From contig NZ_JBFLVD010000010.1 of the NCBI RefSeq assembly GCF_040750395.1, positions 62,001-126,000 on the forward strand: a DNA stretch of 64,000 bases, written 5' to 3'. Below the pieces are notes generated by a model. It worked only from the letters and a program-made list of their open reading frames with translations, had not been told where the DNA came from and did not search any database. The stretch comes from Scandinavium sp002470465 (GTDB lineage Bacteria; Pseudomonadota; Gammaproteobacteria; Enterobacterales; Enterobacteriaceae). The position numbers were made by a program, and so were the translations under genes. Shown in pieces: positions 24,785-34,463 of the stretch (positions are counted from its first letter, which is position 1; every line of letters begins with the position of its first letter).

Positions 24785-27154
24785 ATGTCTGACAATGCTC
24801 TGGTGCTCTGGTACAACCAACTCGGCATGAATGATGTAGACAGCGTCGGGGGTAAAAATGCCTCCCTGGGTGAAATGATTACTAATCTGTCCGATTTGGG
24901 CGTTTCGGTGCCTAACGGTTTTGCCACTACGGCCTGGGCTTTCAATCAGTTTCTTGACCAGAGCGGTGTGAACCAGCGGATTTATCAGCTGCTGGATGAA
25001 ACCGACATGGACGACGTGACCGCACTGGCGAAAGCCGGGGCGCAGATCCGTCAGTGGATCATCGACACTCCTTTTACCCCTGAACTGGAAAAAGCCGTTC
25101 ATCAGGCCTATGACCAGCTTTCATCCGACGATGCAGAAGCGTCATTTGCCGTGCGCTCCTCCGCCACCGCGGAAGATATGCCTGATGCCTCCTTCGCCGG
25201 ACAGCAGGAAACTTTCCTTAACGTTCAGGGTTACGATGCCGTGCTGGTTGCCATCAAGCACGTATTTGCCTCTCTGTTTAACGATCGCGCCATCTCCTAC
25301 CGCGTGCATCAGGGCTATGATCATCGCGGCGTAGCGCTCTCGGCCGGCGTGCAGCGCATGGTACGTTCCGACCTTGCGTCGTCCGGTGTGATGTTCTCCA
25401 TCGACACCGAATCCGGATTCGATCAGGTGGTGTTTATCACCTCCGCTTTTGGCCTTGGCGAAATGGTGGTGCAGGGCGCGGTGAACCCGGATGAATTCTA
25501 CGTTCACAAACCGACTCTTGCGGCAAATCGCCCGGCGATTGTGCGTCGCACAATGGGCTCGAAAAAAATTCGCATGGTCTATGCGCCAACCCAGGAGCAC
25601 GGCAAGCAGGTTCGCATTGAAGATGTGCCGCAGGCCGACCGCGATCGTTTCTCTTTGACCGACGCGGAAGTGCAGGAACTGGCGAAACAAGCTGTGCAGA
25701 TCGAAAAACACTACGGCCGTCCGATGGATATCGAATGGGCGAAAGACGGGCATACCGGCAAGCTGTTTATCGTGCAGGCTCGCCCCGAAACCGTACGCTC
25801 CCGCGGCCAGGTAATGGAGCGCTATACGCTGCATTCTCAGGGTAAAATCATTGCTGAAGGCCGCGCTATCGGCCATCGCATTGGTGCGGGCCCGGTGAAA
25901 GTGATCCACGATATCAGCGAAATGAACCGCATTGAGCCGGGCGATGTGCTGGTGACCGACATGACTGATCCGGACTGGGAACCGATCATGAAGAAAGCAG
26001 CGGCCATCGTCACGAACCGTGGCGGCCGAACCTGCCATGCGGCGATTATCGCCCGCGAGCTCGGCATTCCAGCGGTGGTTGGCTGTGGCGATGCCACTGA
26101 GCGCATGAAGGACGATGAGAAAGTGACGGTCTCCTGCGCTGAAGGTGATACCGGCTACGTCTACGCCGAAATGCTCGACTTCAGCGTGAAAAGCTCAAGC
26201 GTTGACACCATGCCGGATCTGCCGCTGAAAATCATGATGAACGTCGGCAACCCGGATCGCGCCTTTGACTTCGCCTGCCTGCCGAACGAAGGCGTGGGGC
26301 TGGCGCGTCTGGAATTTATCATCAACCGCATGATTGGCGTTCACCCGCGCGCGCTGCTGGAGTTCGACGACCAGGACGCGAAGCTGCAAAACGAAATCCG
26401 CGAAATGATGAAAGGCTACGATTCGCCGAAAGAGTTCTACGTTGGTCGTCTGACCGAAGGGATCGCTACCCTGGGCGCGGCATTTTATCCAAAACGCGTG
26501 ATTGTGCGCCTCTCGGACTTCAAGTCCAATGAATACGCCAACCTCGTCGGCGGTGAGCGCTACGAACCGGAAGAAGAGAACCCGATGCTCGGCTTCCGCG
26601 GTGCGGGACGCTACGTGGCTGACAGCTTCCGCGACTGCTTCGCGCTGGAGTGTGACGCCGTTAAGCGCGTGCGTAACGAAATGGGCCTCACTAACGTGGA
26701 GATTATGATCCCGTTTGTGCGTACCGTTGACCAGGCGAAAGCGGTCATTGACGAGCTTGCGCGTCAGGGACTCAAGCGCGGCGAGAACGGCCTGAAGGTG
26801 ATCATGATGTGCGAGATCCCATCCAATGCGCTGCTGGCGGAGCAGTTCCTTGAACACTTCGACGGTTTCTCTATCGGCTCGAACGACATGACTCAGCTGG
26901 CGCTTGGCCTGGATCGCGACTCCGGCGTGGTTTCTGAGCTGTTCGATGAACGCAACGAGGCGGTGAAAGCGCTATTGTCGATGTCGATTCGTGCAGCGAA
27001 GAAGCAGGGCAAGTACGTGGGCATCTGCGGTCAGGGTCCGTCGGACCACGAAGATTTTGCCGCCTGGCTGATGGAGGAGGGCATCGACAGTCTGTCCCTG
27101 AACCCTGACACGGTCGTGCAGACCTGGCTCAGCCTCGCTGAACTGAAGAAGTAA
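24785..27154 (+). CDS. ppsA: Phosphoenolpyruvate synthase
   Basis: 789 aa from MSDNALVLWYNQLG. It makes PEP, AMP and Pi from pyruvate and ATP in gluconeogenesis. The N-terminal ATP-grasp domain (GGKNASLGEM at about 20-29, VRSSATAEDMPDASFAGQQET at about 120-140), the swivelling phosphohistidine domain (GGRTCHAAIIARELGIPAVVG, about 415-435) and the C-terminal PEP/pyruvate TIM barrel (IGSNDMTQLALGLDRDSG; CGQGPSDH) are all present. An upstream in-frame ATG at 24740 is rejected for lacking family homology. Activity is set by PpsR, encoded divergently. Confidence 0.97.
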   Translation: MSDNALVLWYNQLGMNDVDSVGGKNASLGEMITNLSDLGVSVPNGFATTAWAFNQFLDQSGVNQRIYQLLDETDMDDVTALAKAGAQIRQWIIDTPFTPELEKAVHQAYDQLSSDDAEASFAVRSSATAEDMPDASFAGQQETFLNVQGYDAVLVAIKHVFASLFNDRAISYRVHQGYDHRGVALSAGVQRMVRSDLASSGVMFSIDTESGFDQVVFITSAFGLGEMVVQGAVNPDEFYVHKPTLAANRPAIVRRTMGSKKIRMVYAPTQEHGKQVRIEDVPQADRDRFSLTDAEVQELAKQAVQIEKHYGRPMDIEWAKDGHTGKLFIVQARPETVRSRGQVMERYTLHSQGKIIAEGRAIGHRIGAGPVKVIHDISEMNRIEPGDVLVTDMTDPDWEPIMKKAAAIVTNRGGRTCHAAIIARELGIPAVVGCGDATERMKDDEKVTVSCAEGDTGYVYAEMLDFSVKSSSVDTMPDLPLKIMMNVGNPDRAFDFACLPNEGVGLARLEFIINRMIGVHPRALLEFDDQDAKLQNEIREMMKGYDSPKEFYVGRLTEGIATLGAAFYPKRVIVRLSDFKSNEYANLVGGERYEPEEENPMLGFRGAGRYVADSFRDCFALECDAVKRVRNEMGLTNVEIMIPFVRTVDQAKAVIDELARQGLKRGENGLKVIMMCEIPSNALLAEQFLEHFDGFSIGSNDMTQLALGLDRDSGVVSELFDERNEAVKALLSMSIRAAKKQGKYVGICGQGPSDHEDFAAWLMEEGIDSLSLNPDTVVQTWLSLAELKK

Positions 27155-27173
27155 TATCCCCAATCTATCCCCA

Positions 27174-27199
27174 ATCCCCGGCTTGCCGGGGATTTTTTT
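27174..27199 (+). terminator. Terminator after ppsA
   Basis: A 9-bp perfect stem ATCCCCGGC / GCCGGGGAT with a TT-centred loop is followed by a T tract. From there to ydiK the only element I recognise is the sRNA RprA. Confidence 0.93.
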
Positions 27200-27304
27200 G
27201 CCTGCTGCTCAGCGATTGTTCCTTACGCCAGCCTGCAACGCACGTAGCTCTCCGTGGGCCCGGTACGCAAATCACCGCTGGGCAATGAACGCTGAAATTT
27301 GGAT

Positions 27305-27410
27305 AAAAAAAAGCCCATCGTGGGAGATGGGCAAAGACTACACACAGCAATTCGTTGTTTCACTCAGGGGATTTCCATGCTTATAAATCAAGGTGTTGAT
27401 TTATAACCGT
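27305..27410 (-). ncRNA. rprA: RprA small RNA
   Basis: On the minus strand the 106 bases read ACGGTTATAAATCAACAC...AAGCATGGAAATCCCCTG...CCCATC-TCCCAC-GATGGGC plus a T tract, matching E. coli RprA in length and order between ppsA and ydiK. RprA, with Hfq, opens the rpoS leader and regulates csgD and other mRNAs. The 3' hairpin GCCCATC / GATGGGC is its terminator. Upstream on the minus strand, TACTATTA is a good -10, and a sequence near 27451-27465 could be the RcsB box, less surely. Confidence 0.95.
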
Positions 27411-27602
27411 GACCTAATAGTAGGCATGGACAATTTTTGCGTCGATCGGATTGCTCTTAATCGTTAAAAAAAGGTAAAGAATTTGCGAGCAGGATACGGC
27501 CAATGTGCGCGGATTAAAGCTGAATAGCGCTGCTGCAGGGGATTAACAATAAGCAATGCTTAAGTATTGGCCCGGCATAGCGTTTCTGCCGGGCCAGAGT
27601 CA

Positions 27603-28727
27603 TCAGCTGTCCAGCTTTTCGTGGCTGGATTCGAGAACCTCGAGTTCCTCAAGTACTTCTTCAGGATCGTTTGACGGCGGCGGTACTTCGCGCACCCAGG
27701 CGTCAAACAGTCGCCAGGAGACGGCGAGCAGCACCGGGCCGATAAACAGGCCAATCATGCCGAAGGCAATCAACCCACCGATAACGCCGGTGAGGATCAG
27801 CACCATGGGTAAATCGGCGCCCATACGAATCAGCAGCGGCCGGATAAAGTTATCCATCGTGCCGACAACGCAGCTCCACACCAGCAGCACGGTGCCCCAG
27901 GTAGTATCCCCGGTCCAGTAGAGCCAGATGATGCAGGGGATGAGCACGATCAGCGGGCCAAGCTGTACCAGGCAAGAGAAAATCATCACCACGGTCAGCA
28001 GCGTCGCGTAAGGTACGCCGGAAATGGCGAGGCCAATACCGCCCAGCACCGCCTGCACCAGCGCCGTGACGACCACGCCCAGCGCGACGGCCCGGATGGC
28101 CTGGCCTGCCAGCAACACCGCGGCATCGCCGCGTTTGGCTGCCAGACGCGTGGCGAAATAGCGAACGCCCCAGGCGACTTTTTCACCCTGCCAGTACAAC
28201 AACGCGCTGAACAGCAGCATCAGACCGCAGTGCATCATAAAGCGACCAATGTGCGCAGCCTGGCCCACGAACCAGGTGGTGGTGGTGCCAATATACGGAC
28301 GTACTTTTGCCATAATAGCGGTGCCGCCCATGTCCAGCAGGCTGTGCCAGCCGGAGTAAAGCTTCGCGCCTACCAGCGGAATACTGTTAAGCCAGGTAAG
28401 ATCCGGCAGCGTCAGATTGCCGGAGGAGATGGCATGAACCAGCGGCGTGCTACCGTCAACCAGGCTGTTAATCAGCAACGCAATCGGAATGACGAACAGT
28501 AAAAACAGCAGCAGAGTCATGGCCAGCACCGCCAGTGAACGGCGGCCGAACAGGATGCGCTGAAGCTTAATCAGCACCGGCCAGGTGGCAATCACAATGG
28601 TTGCCGCCCAGGCAAATCCAAGCACAAAGGGCCGCACTATCCACAAACAGGCCACAATCATAAGCGTTAAAAACAGCACCGACAGCAGGATCTGCGGTAT
28701 ATCACGGGGCCGATGAAGGGTTGTCAT
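27603..28727 (-). CDS. ydiK: YdiK, AI-2E/PerM-family inner membrane protein
   Basis: 374 aa from MTTLHRPRDIPQILLS, near the 370 aa of E. coli YdiK. It has seven or eight hydrophobic segments and the family's C-terminal region ADLPMVLILTGVIGGLIAFGMIGLFIGPVLLAV (about 313-345). The family (PerM, TqsA, YdiK) is described as putative transporters; the substrate of YdiK is not established. The acidic tail (PEEVLEELEVLESSHEKLDS) is cytoplasmic. A 49-codon upstream in-frame extension is rejected. It is divergent from ydiJ. Confidence 0.92.
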   Translation of the reverse strand: MTTLHRPRDIPQILLSVLFLTLMIVACLWIVRPFVLGFAWAATIVIATWPVLIKLQRILFGRRSLAVLAMTLLLFLLFVIPIALLINSLVDGSTPLVHAISSGNLTLPDLTWLNSIPLVGAKLYSGWHSLLDMGGTAIMAKVRPYIGTTTTWFVGQAAHIGRFMMHCGLMLLFSALLYWQGEKVAWGVRYFATRLAAKRGDAAVLLAGQAIRAVALGVVVTALVQAVLGGIGLAISGVPYATLLTVVMIFSCLVQLGPLIVLIPCIIWLYWTGDTTWGTVLLVWSCVVGTMDNFIRPLLIRMGADLPMVLILTGVIGGLIAFGMIGLFIGPVLLAVSWRLFDAWVREVPPPSNDPEEVLEELEVLESSHEKLDS

Positions 28728-28955
28728 ACGTTTTGTACCTTTAAAAATGCACCCAATTGGGCGCAGAGGATAAATCCGTTTACTGATAATAATATCAACA
28801 ATTTCGCGAACATGATCGCCATGAAATCCGATAAGCGTATAAGTAAAAAATGTGATACAACGATGAGGCGACACGCAAACGATAAAACAGAAACTAAAGC
28901 GTTGTTCAACACACCATCATCTTCAACACAACATAGTCAGGCAGGGTCGAGCGTC

Positions 28956-31900
28956 ATGATCCCACAAATTTCTCAGGCACCCGGCGAAGTCCCGCTGGTG
29001 CTGAATTTTTTGCAGGCACTGGAGCAGCAAGGATTTACCGGCGACACCGCCACGCGTTATGCCGACAGGCTGACGATGGCGACGGATAACAGCATTTATC
29101 AGCTTCTCCCCGATGCGGTCGTTTTCCCTCGTTCCACCGCCGATGTGGCGCTTCTGTCGCGCATTGCTGACGAAGAGCGCTTTCGAACGCTGGTGTTCAC
29201 CCCGCGCGGTGGCGGCACAGGCACCAACGGCCAGGCCCTGAATCAGGGCATTATTATCGATTTATCCCGCTATATGAACCGCATCATTGAGATCAACCCT
29301 GAAGAGGGCTGGGTGCGCGTTGAAGCCGGGGTCATCAAAGATCAGCTTAATCAATTCCTCAAACCTTACGGCTATTTCTTTGCGCCGGAGCTGTCAACCA
29401 GCAACCGCGCCACGCTTGGCGGGATGATCAACACCGATGCATCCGGGCAGGGCTCGCTGGTGTATGGCAAAACGTCTGACCACGTGCTTGGCGTGCGGGC
29501 CGTCCTGCTGGGCGGCGATATTCTTGATACTCAGCCAGTGCCGGTGATGCTGGCAGAAACGCTGGCAAAAGAGCAGTCGGCGAGCGGTCGGATTTACCGC
29601 ACCGTCTATGAACGCTGCAAAGAAAACCGCCAGCTGATTATCGATAACTTCCCCAAACTGAACCGCTTTCTGACCGGTTACGATCTGCGTCATGTGTTCA
29701 ACGATGAGATGACCGAGTTTGACCTCACGCGCGTGCTCACCGGTTCTGAAGGCACGCTGGCGTTCATTACCGAAGCGCGGCTGGACATCACACGGCTGCC
29801 AAAAGTGCGCCGTCTGGTGAACGTGAAGTATGACTCTTTCGACTCCGCGCTGCGCAACGCGCCGTTCATGGTGGAGGCTCGCGCACTGTCGGTGGAAACC
29901 GTCGATTCCAAAGTGCTGAATCTGGCGCGGGAAGATATCGTCTGGCACTCGGTGAGTGAACTGATTACGGACGTGCCGGACAAAGAGATGCTTGGCCTGA
30001 ACATCGTGGAATTTGCGGGCGACGATGAGGCACTGATTGCGGGTCAGGTGAGTTCGCTGTGCCAGCGGCTGGATGCGCTGATAACCGCGGGCGAGGGCGG
30101 CGTAATCGGCTGGCAGCTTTGTGACGATCTGGACGGCATTGAACGCATCTACGCGATGCGTAAAAAAGCCGTGGGGCTGCTTGGCAATGCTAAAGGGGCG
30201 GCGAAGCCTATCCCGTTTGCCGAAGACACCTGCGTGCCGCCGGAGCATCTGGCTGATTATATCGTTGAGTTTCGTGCGCTGCTCGACGGCCACGGCCTGA
30301 GCTACGGTATGTTCGGCCACGTTGATGCCGGGGTGTTACACGTTCGCCCTGCGCTGGATATGTGCGATCCGCAGCAGGAAATCTTGATGAAGCAGATTTC
30401 CGATCAGGTTGTGGCGCTGACGGCCAAATACGGCGGCCTGCTGTGGGGTGAGCACGGCAAAGGCTTCCGCGCAGAATACAGTCCGGCGTTCTTTGGTGAC
30501 GTACTCTACGGTGAGCTGCGCAAAGTGAAGGCCGCGTTTGACCCTGACAATCGCCTCAATCCGGGGAAAATTTGCCCCCCTGAAGGCCTTGACGCGCCGA
30601 TGATGAAAGTGGATGCCGTGAAGCGCGGCACCTTTGATCGCCAGATCCCGATTGCAGTTCGCTCGTCCTGGCGCGGTGCTATGGAGTGTAACGGCAACGG
30701 CCTGTGCTTCAATTTCGACGCTAAAAGTCCAATGTGCCCGTCGATGAAAATCACCAGCAACCGTATGCATTCGCCAAAAGGTCGGGCGACGCTGGTACGA
30801 GAATGGCTGCGCCTGTTGGCCGATCGCGGTGTCGATCCGCTCAGGCTTGAGAAAGCCTTACCGGAAACACGCGCGAGCCTGCGCTCGCTGATTGAACGCA
30901 CGCGCAACAGCTGGCATGCGAAGAAAGGCGAGTATGATTTTTCTCATGAAGTGAAAGAGGCAATGTCCGGCTGCCTGGCCTGTAAAGCCTGTTCCACCCA
31001 GTGCCCGATTAAAATCGACGTTCCGGATTTCCGCTCGCGCTTCCTTCAGCTTTATCACACCCGTTATTTACGCCCGCTGCGCGATCATGTTGTGGCGACA
31101 GTTGAAAGTTACGCACCGCTGATGGCCCGCGCACCTAAAACCTTCAACTTTTTCATCAGCCAGCCATGGGTCAAAAATCTGTCGAAAAAGCATATCGGCA
31201 TGGTGGATCTGCCGTTATTGTCCTCGCCGTCGCTTCAGCAGCAGATGGTAGGACACCGTTCGGCGAACATGACGCTTGAGCAGCTGGAGGCACTGAGTCC
31301 GGAGCAAAAAGCGAAAACGGTGCTGGTGGTGCAGGATCCGTTTACCAGCTATTACGACGCGCAGGTGGTGGCTGATTTTATTCGGCTGGTGGAGCGCGTG
31401 GGCTATCAGCCTGTCGTGCTGCCTTTCTCACCGAACGGCAAGGCGCAGCATATTAAAGGCTTCCTGATGCGCTTTGCGAAAACTGCACAGAAAACGGCGG
31501 ACTTTCTCAACCGTATGGCGCAGCTTGGCATGCCGATGGTTGGCGTCGATCCAGCGCTGGTGCTCTGCTATCGCGATGAATACAAACAGGTATTGGGAGA
31601 AAGTCGCGGTGAATTCCAGGTGCAGCTGGTACACGAATGGCTACCGGAGGCGCTGAAAAACACTGAAACCCGCGACGTCGGCGGTGAGGCATGGTATCTG
31701 TTCGGGCACTGCACTGAAGTGACGGCTTTACCGATGGCACCGAAACAGTGGGCGTCGATTTTTGCGCGTTTTGGGGCAAAACTGGAAAGCGTCAGCGTCG
31801 GCTGCTGCGGCATGGCGGGCACCTACGGCCATGAAGTCACCAACTACGCCAATTCGCTGGGAATATACGAACTATCATGGCAGCAGGCGATGCAGCGTCT

Positions 31901-32012
31901 GCCGCGTAACCGCTGTCTGGCAACGGGCTACTCCTGCCGCAGTCAGGTGAAGCGCATAGAAGGCAGCGGCGTTCGCCATCCGTTGCAGGCATTACTGGAG
32001 ATTATCGGATGA
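28956..32012 (+). CDS. ydiJ: YdiJ, FAD-linked oxidase with Fe-S and CCG domains (D-2-hydroxyglutarate dehydrogenase type)
   Basis: 1018 aa from MIPQISQAPGEV, as in E. coli; an in-frame ATG 81 codons upstream is not part of the family. In order: an FAD-binding PCMH domain (PRGGGTGTNGQALN, about 84-97), a FAD-oxidase C-terminal domain (HVDAGVLHVRP; GEHGKGFRAEY), a Fe-S ferredoxin region (CLACKACSTQCPI, about 677-689), and a GlpC-like cysteine-rich domain (GCCGMAGTYGHE, near 930). The enzyme oxidises 2-hydroxy acids; D-2-hydroxyglutarate has been proposed for the E. coli protein. It overlaps menI by 4 bp, so the two are coupled. Confidence 0.95.
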   Translation: MIPQISQAPGEVPLVLNFLQALEQQGFTGDTATRYADRLTMATDNSIYQLLPDAVVFPRSTADVALLSRIADEERFRTLVFTPRGGGTGTNGQALNQGIIIDLSRYMNRIIEINPEEGWVRVEAGVIKDQLNQFLKPYGYFFAPELSTSNRATLGGMINTDASGQGSLVYGKTSDHVLGVRAVLLGGDILDTQPVPVMLAETLAKEQSASGRIYRTVYERCKENRQLIIDNFPKLNRFLTGYDLRHVFNDEMTEFDLTRVLTGSEGTLAFITEARLDITRLPKVRRLVNVKYDSFDSALRNAPFMVEARALSVETVDSKVLNLAREDIVWHSVSELITDVPDKEMLGLNIVEFAGDDEALIAGQVSSLCQRLDALITAGEGGVIGWQLCDDLDGIERIYAMRKKAVGLLGNAKGAAKPIPFAEDTCVPPEHLADYIVEFRALLDGHGLSYGMFGHVDAGVLHVRPALDMCDPQQEILMKQISDQVVALTAKYGGLLWGEHGKGFRAEYSPAFFGDVLYGELRKVKAAFDPDNRLNPGKICPPEGLDAPMMKVDAVKRGTFDRQIPIAVRSSWRGAMECNGNGLCFNFDAKSPMCPSMKITSNRMHSPKGRATLVREWLRLLADRGVDPLRLEKALPETRASLRSLIERTRNSWHAKKGEYDFSHEVKEAMSGCLACKACSTQCPIKIDVPDFRSRFLQLYHTRYLRPLRDHVVATVESYAPLMARAPKTFNFFISQPWVKNLSKKHIGMVDLPLLSSPSLQQQMVGHRSANMTLEQLEALSPEQKAKTVLVVQDPFTSYYDAQVVADFIRLVERVGYQPVVLPFSPNGKAQHIKGFLMRFAKTAQKTADFLNRMAQLGMPMVGVDPALVLCYRDEYKQVLGESRGEFQVQLVHEWLPEALKNTETRDVGGEAWYLFGHCTEVTALPMAPKQWASIFARFGAKLESVSVGCCGMAGTYGHEVTNYANSLGIYELSWQQAMQRLPRNRCLATGYSCRSQVKRIEGSGVRHPLQALLEIIG

Positions 32013-32419
32013 TCTGGAAACGACAAGCCACTCTTGATGCGCTTAACGCGATGGGTGAGGGCAATATGGTGGGTCTGCTGGATATTCGCTTTGAGCGACT
32101 GACCGGCGACACGCTGGAGGCAACGATGCCGGTAGATCACCGCACGTACCAGCCTTTTGGCCTGCTGCACGGTGGTGCATCCGTGGTGTTGGCAGAAACA
32201 CTGGGTTCGGTGGCGGGGTATCTCTGTACCGAAGGTGATGAAAAAGTCGTGGGCGTGGAGGTCAACGCCAATCATATTCGTTCCGTCCGTAGCGGGCGCG
32301 TGCGAGGCGTGTGCAAAGCGCTTCACGCCGGGCGTCGTCATCAGGTCTGGCAGATAGAGATTTTCGATGAGCAGGATAGATTGTGCTGCACGTCGAGGCT
32401 GACCACCGCGGTGGTTTAG
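32009..32419 (+). CDS. menI: 1,4-dihydroxy-2-naphthoyl-CoA thioesterase MenI
   Basis: 136 aa hotdog-fold thioesterase with the active-site segment LLHGGASVVLAETLGSVAG (about 51-69), in which the glutamate is the catalytic base. It releases 1,4-dihydroxy-2-naphthoate from CoA in menaquinone synthesis; E. coli YdiI (MenI) has this activity. It is translationally coupled to ydiJ by an ATGA overlap and followed by a terminator. Some divergence from the E. coli sequence in the middle leaves the substrate slightly open. Confidence 0.92.
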   Translation: MIWKRQATLDALNAMGEGNMVGLLDIRFERLTGDTLEATMPVDHRTYQPFGLLHGGASVVLAETLGSVAGYLCTEGDEKVVGVEVNANHIRSVRSGRVRGVCKALHAGRRHQVWQIEIFDEQDRLCCTSRLTTAVV

Positions 32420-32435
32420 AATAACTGAACAATAA

Positions 32436-32469
32436 AGAAGCGCCCAATCTTCCGAATTGTGGCGCTTTT
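32436..32469 (+). terminator. Terminator after menI
   Basis: Outer stem AAGCGCC / GGCGCTT plus inner CAAT / ATTG around cttccga, ending in TTTT. Confidence 0.82.
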
Positions 32470-32838
32470 CTTCACTGTTTCTGCCAAATTGTCTTATTTA
32501 ACAGCACGCCGGGAATTAATTATCGTTTCTGCGGTAATAAATGGTGCTATCACATCGGATTGCTCCCGATTTATTCGTGAGCACTTAAGGTAAGCTTCAG
32601 ATTAATTCACTATCTTTTTTTCTACAGATGTAGCATTCTTGATTGCGAAATCTCCCCTGCCCGCAGACCAGCCTTTCTGGCTATAACAATGGACTCAAGG
32701 GTCGCGCAGGTTTTTAGACGTTTAAGTTAAAATGGTTTTTAACTCACGTGAAGTTTCACCACGTATCGCTTAATGATTGATGAATTGCTTCGTTTTTTCC
32801 TTACGCGCTACAGGTATACACGTACACAGGAATCAACG
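32470..32838 (+). promoter_or_regulatory. Long region upstream of lpxP with a structured element
   Basis: The 369-bp gap holds no convincing gene. A nested inverted repeat spans 32544-32584: GTGC, TCAC, ATCGG pair in order with CCGAT, GTGA, GCAC around a short loop. The rest is AT-rich. Because lpxP is cold-induced in E. coli, a long folded leader is plausible, but I could not place the promoter. GTGAA-GT-TTCAC near 32749-32760 is another small palindrome. Confidence 0.4.
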
Positions 32839-33753
32839 ATGGCAAAAGCCTTCGACACATCTTTACTGCACCCTCGTAACTGGTTGACCTGGTTTGGTTT
32901 AGGCGTGCTGTGGCTGATGGTCCAACTCCCTTATCCTCTGCTTTATATTCTCGGTTCTTCATTAGGGCGCGCCTCTCGTCCTTTTCTGAAAAGAAGAGAA
33001 AAGATAGCGTCAAGAAATATTACGCTTTGTTTTCCGGATATGAATGATTGTGAAAAAGAGAAATTAATCGAACAGAATTTTATTTCTCTCGGAATGGGCT
33101 TAATTGAAACGGGGATGGCCTGGTTCTGGAGCGATGCGCGGGTAAAAAAATGGTTTGACGTGGAAGGTTATGAACACCTGGCCAAAGCGCTGGAAGATAA
33201 CAAAGGCGTGATGGTGGTCGGGGTACATTTCATGTCGCTGGAGCTAGGCGGCAGGGCAATGGGTCTTTGCCGTCCAATGATGGCGACATACCGACCGCAC
33301 AACAGCAAGATGATGGAGTGGGTGCAAACCAAAGGTCGTCTGCGTTCGAACAAAGCGATGATCGACCGCCGCAACCTGCGCGGGCTGGTTAGCGCGTTAA
33401 AAAGTGGTGAAGCCGTCTGGTTCGCGCCAGACCAGGATTACGGCCCGAAAGGCAGCACCTTCGCACCTTTCTTCAACGTTTCTCAGGCCGCGACCACTAA
33501 CGGTACCTTCGTGCTTTCCCGCTTGTCTGGTTCGCGCATGCTGACCGTTACCATGGTGCGTAAAGCCTCAAACCGGGGCTACAGCCTGCATATCAGCAAA
33601 ACCATGTCGGACTATCCGGTCGAAGATGAATTCCAGGCTGCGAGCTACATGAATAAGGTCATCGAGAAAGAGATTCTGCGCGCGCCGGAGCAGTATCTCT
33701 GGGTGCATCGTCGCTTTAAAACGCGTCCGGCAGGTCAGGCCTCGCTGTACTGA
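32839..33753 (+). CDS. lpxP: LpxP-type lipid A palmitoleoyl/lauroyl acyltransferase
   Basis: 304 aa from MAKAFDTSLLHPRNWL with AGGA before the ATG; a longer upstream frame lacks homology. An N-terminal membrane anchor (about 20-45) precedes the acyltransferase domain with the HxxxxE motif HFMSLE (about 129-134) and DQDYGPKGSTFAPFF. It adds a secondary acyl chain to Kdo2-lipid IVA at the inner membrane. VEGYEHL, MMATYRPHN and TNGTFVLSRLSG are closer to the E. coli LpxP I recall than to LpxL. In E. coli lpxP lies elsewhere, so this is either a relocated gene or a second LpxL/P paralogue. Confidence 0.85.
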   Translation: MAKAFDTSLLHPRNWLTWFGLGVLWLMVQLPYPLLYILGSSLGRASRPFLKRREKIASRNITLCFPDMNDCEKEKLIEQNFISLGMGLIETGMAWFWSDARVKKWFDVEGYEHLAKALEDNKGVMVVGVHFMSLELGGRAMGLCRPMMATYRPHNSKMMEWVQTKGRLRSNKAMIDRRNLRGLVSALKSGEAVWFAPDQDYGPKGSTFAPFFNVSQAATTNGTFVLSRLSGSRMLTVTMVRKASNRGYSLHISKTMSDYPVEDEFQAASYMNKVIEKEILRAPEQYLWVHRRFKTRPAGQASLY

Positions 33754-33769
33754 TACGACTCAAAGCGCT

Positions 33770-33803
33770 AAAGCCTCGAGTGAATCATCCACGAGGCTTT
33801 TTC
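33770..33803 (+). terminator. Terminator after lpxP
   Basis: An 8-bp stem AAGCCTCG / CGAGGCTT around a 13-base loop, with TTTT after it. Confidence 0.85.
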
Positions 33804-34086
33804 ATTTTTCCGATCGCCGCAAATCCTATCTCATAAATAGATATTTTCGATACATCTTTTCTTTACCGCCTTTTCTGCGAACTTCTTCTGCTAAAGCATC
33901 TATTTTTCAATGCATTGAACAATTTCAGGTGTGACTGTTCACCTTGCGCATAGGGTCTATGCTTAGTGAAAGCGCCTTAAAAGGTCGTTTCCGCTGAAAG
34001 CCCCTGCTGATAAGGGGTTGAAGTGATAATCATTATCACTACCATAGAGGGATGCCCTGGTGGCTTTAACTCAATAAGGTGGACCT
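33804..34086 (+). promoter_or_regulatory. suf operon promoter region with Fur box
   Basis: AGTGATAATCATTATCACT at 34022-34040 is a near-perfect palindrome and a strong Fur box just upstream of sufA. In E. coli the same region also binds OxyR, IHF and IscR. The AT-rich stretch at 33840-33920 would suit IHF, but I cannot assign those sites firmly. GGTGGACC precedes the sufA start. Confidence 0.85.
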
Positions 34087-34461
34087 ATGGAATTGCATTC
34101 AGAAACCTTCAATCCTGCCGATTTTGCCTGGCGTGGCATCAGCATGACGCCGGAGGCCGCGGCGCACGTTCGGGAGCTGGCAGACAAACAGCACGTGCTG
34201 GGGATTCGACTCGGAGTCAAAACGTCAGGCTGTGCAGGCTTTGCGTACGTGCTGGATACCGTGAGCGAACCTAAACCCGACGATCTGCTGTTTGAGTCCG
34301 ACGGCGCGAAGCTGTGGGTGCCGCTTCAGGCGATGCCGTTTATCGACGGAACGGAGGTCGACTATGTGCGCGAAGGCCTGAATCAGATCTTTAAGTTTCA
34401 TAACCCGAAAGCGCAGCACGAGTGCGGCTGTGGCGAAAGTTTTGGGGTGCAGGCGGAGTAA
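34087..34461 (+). CDS. sufA: Fe-S cluster assembly scaffold/carrier SufA
   Basis: 124 aa A-type carrier with the three conserved cysteines: one in GVKTSGCAGFAY (about residue 44) and two in the C-terminal HECGCGESFGV. It accepts clusters from SufBCD and hands them to apoproteins. It is the first gene of sufABCDSE, the stress and low-iron Fe-S pathway, and ends 2 bp before the sufB start. Confidence 0.95.
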   Translation: MELHSETFNPADFAWRGISMTPEAAAHVRELADKQHVLGIRLGVKTSGCAGFAYVLDTVSEPKPDDLLFESDGAKLWVPLQAMPFIDGTEVDYVREGLNQIFKFHNPKAQHECGCGESFGVQAE

Positions 34462-34463
34462 TT

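Noticed and set aside
28713..28955. 81-codon N-terminal extension of YdiJ
   Set aside because: The family begins at MIPQISQAPG and the extension overlaps the divergent ydiK start region.
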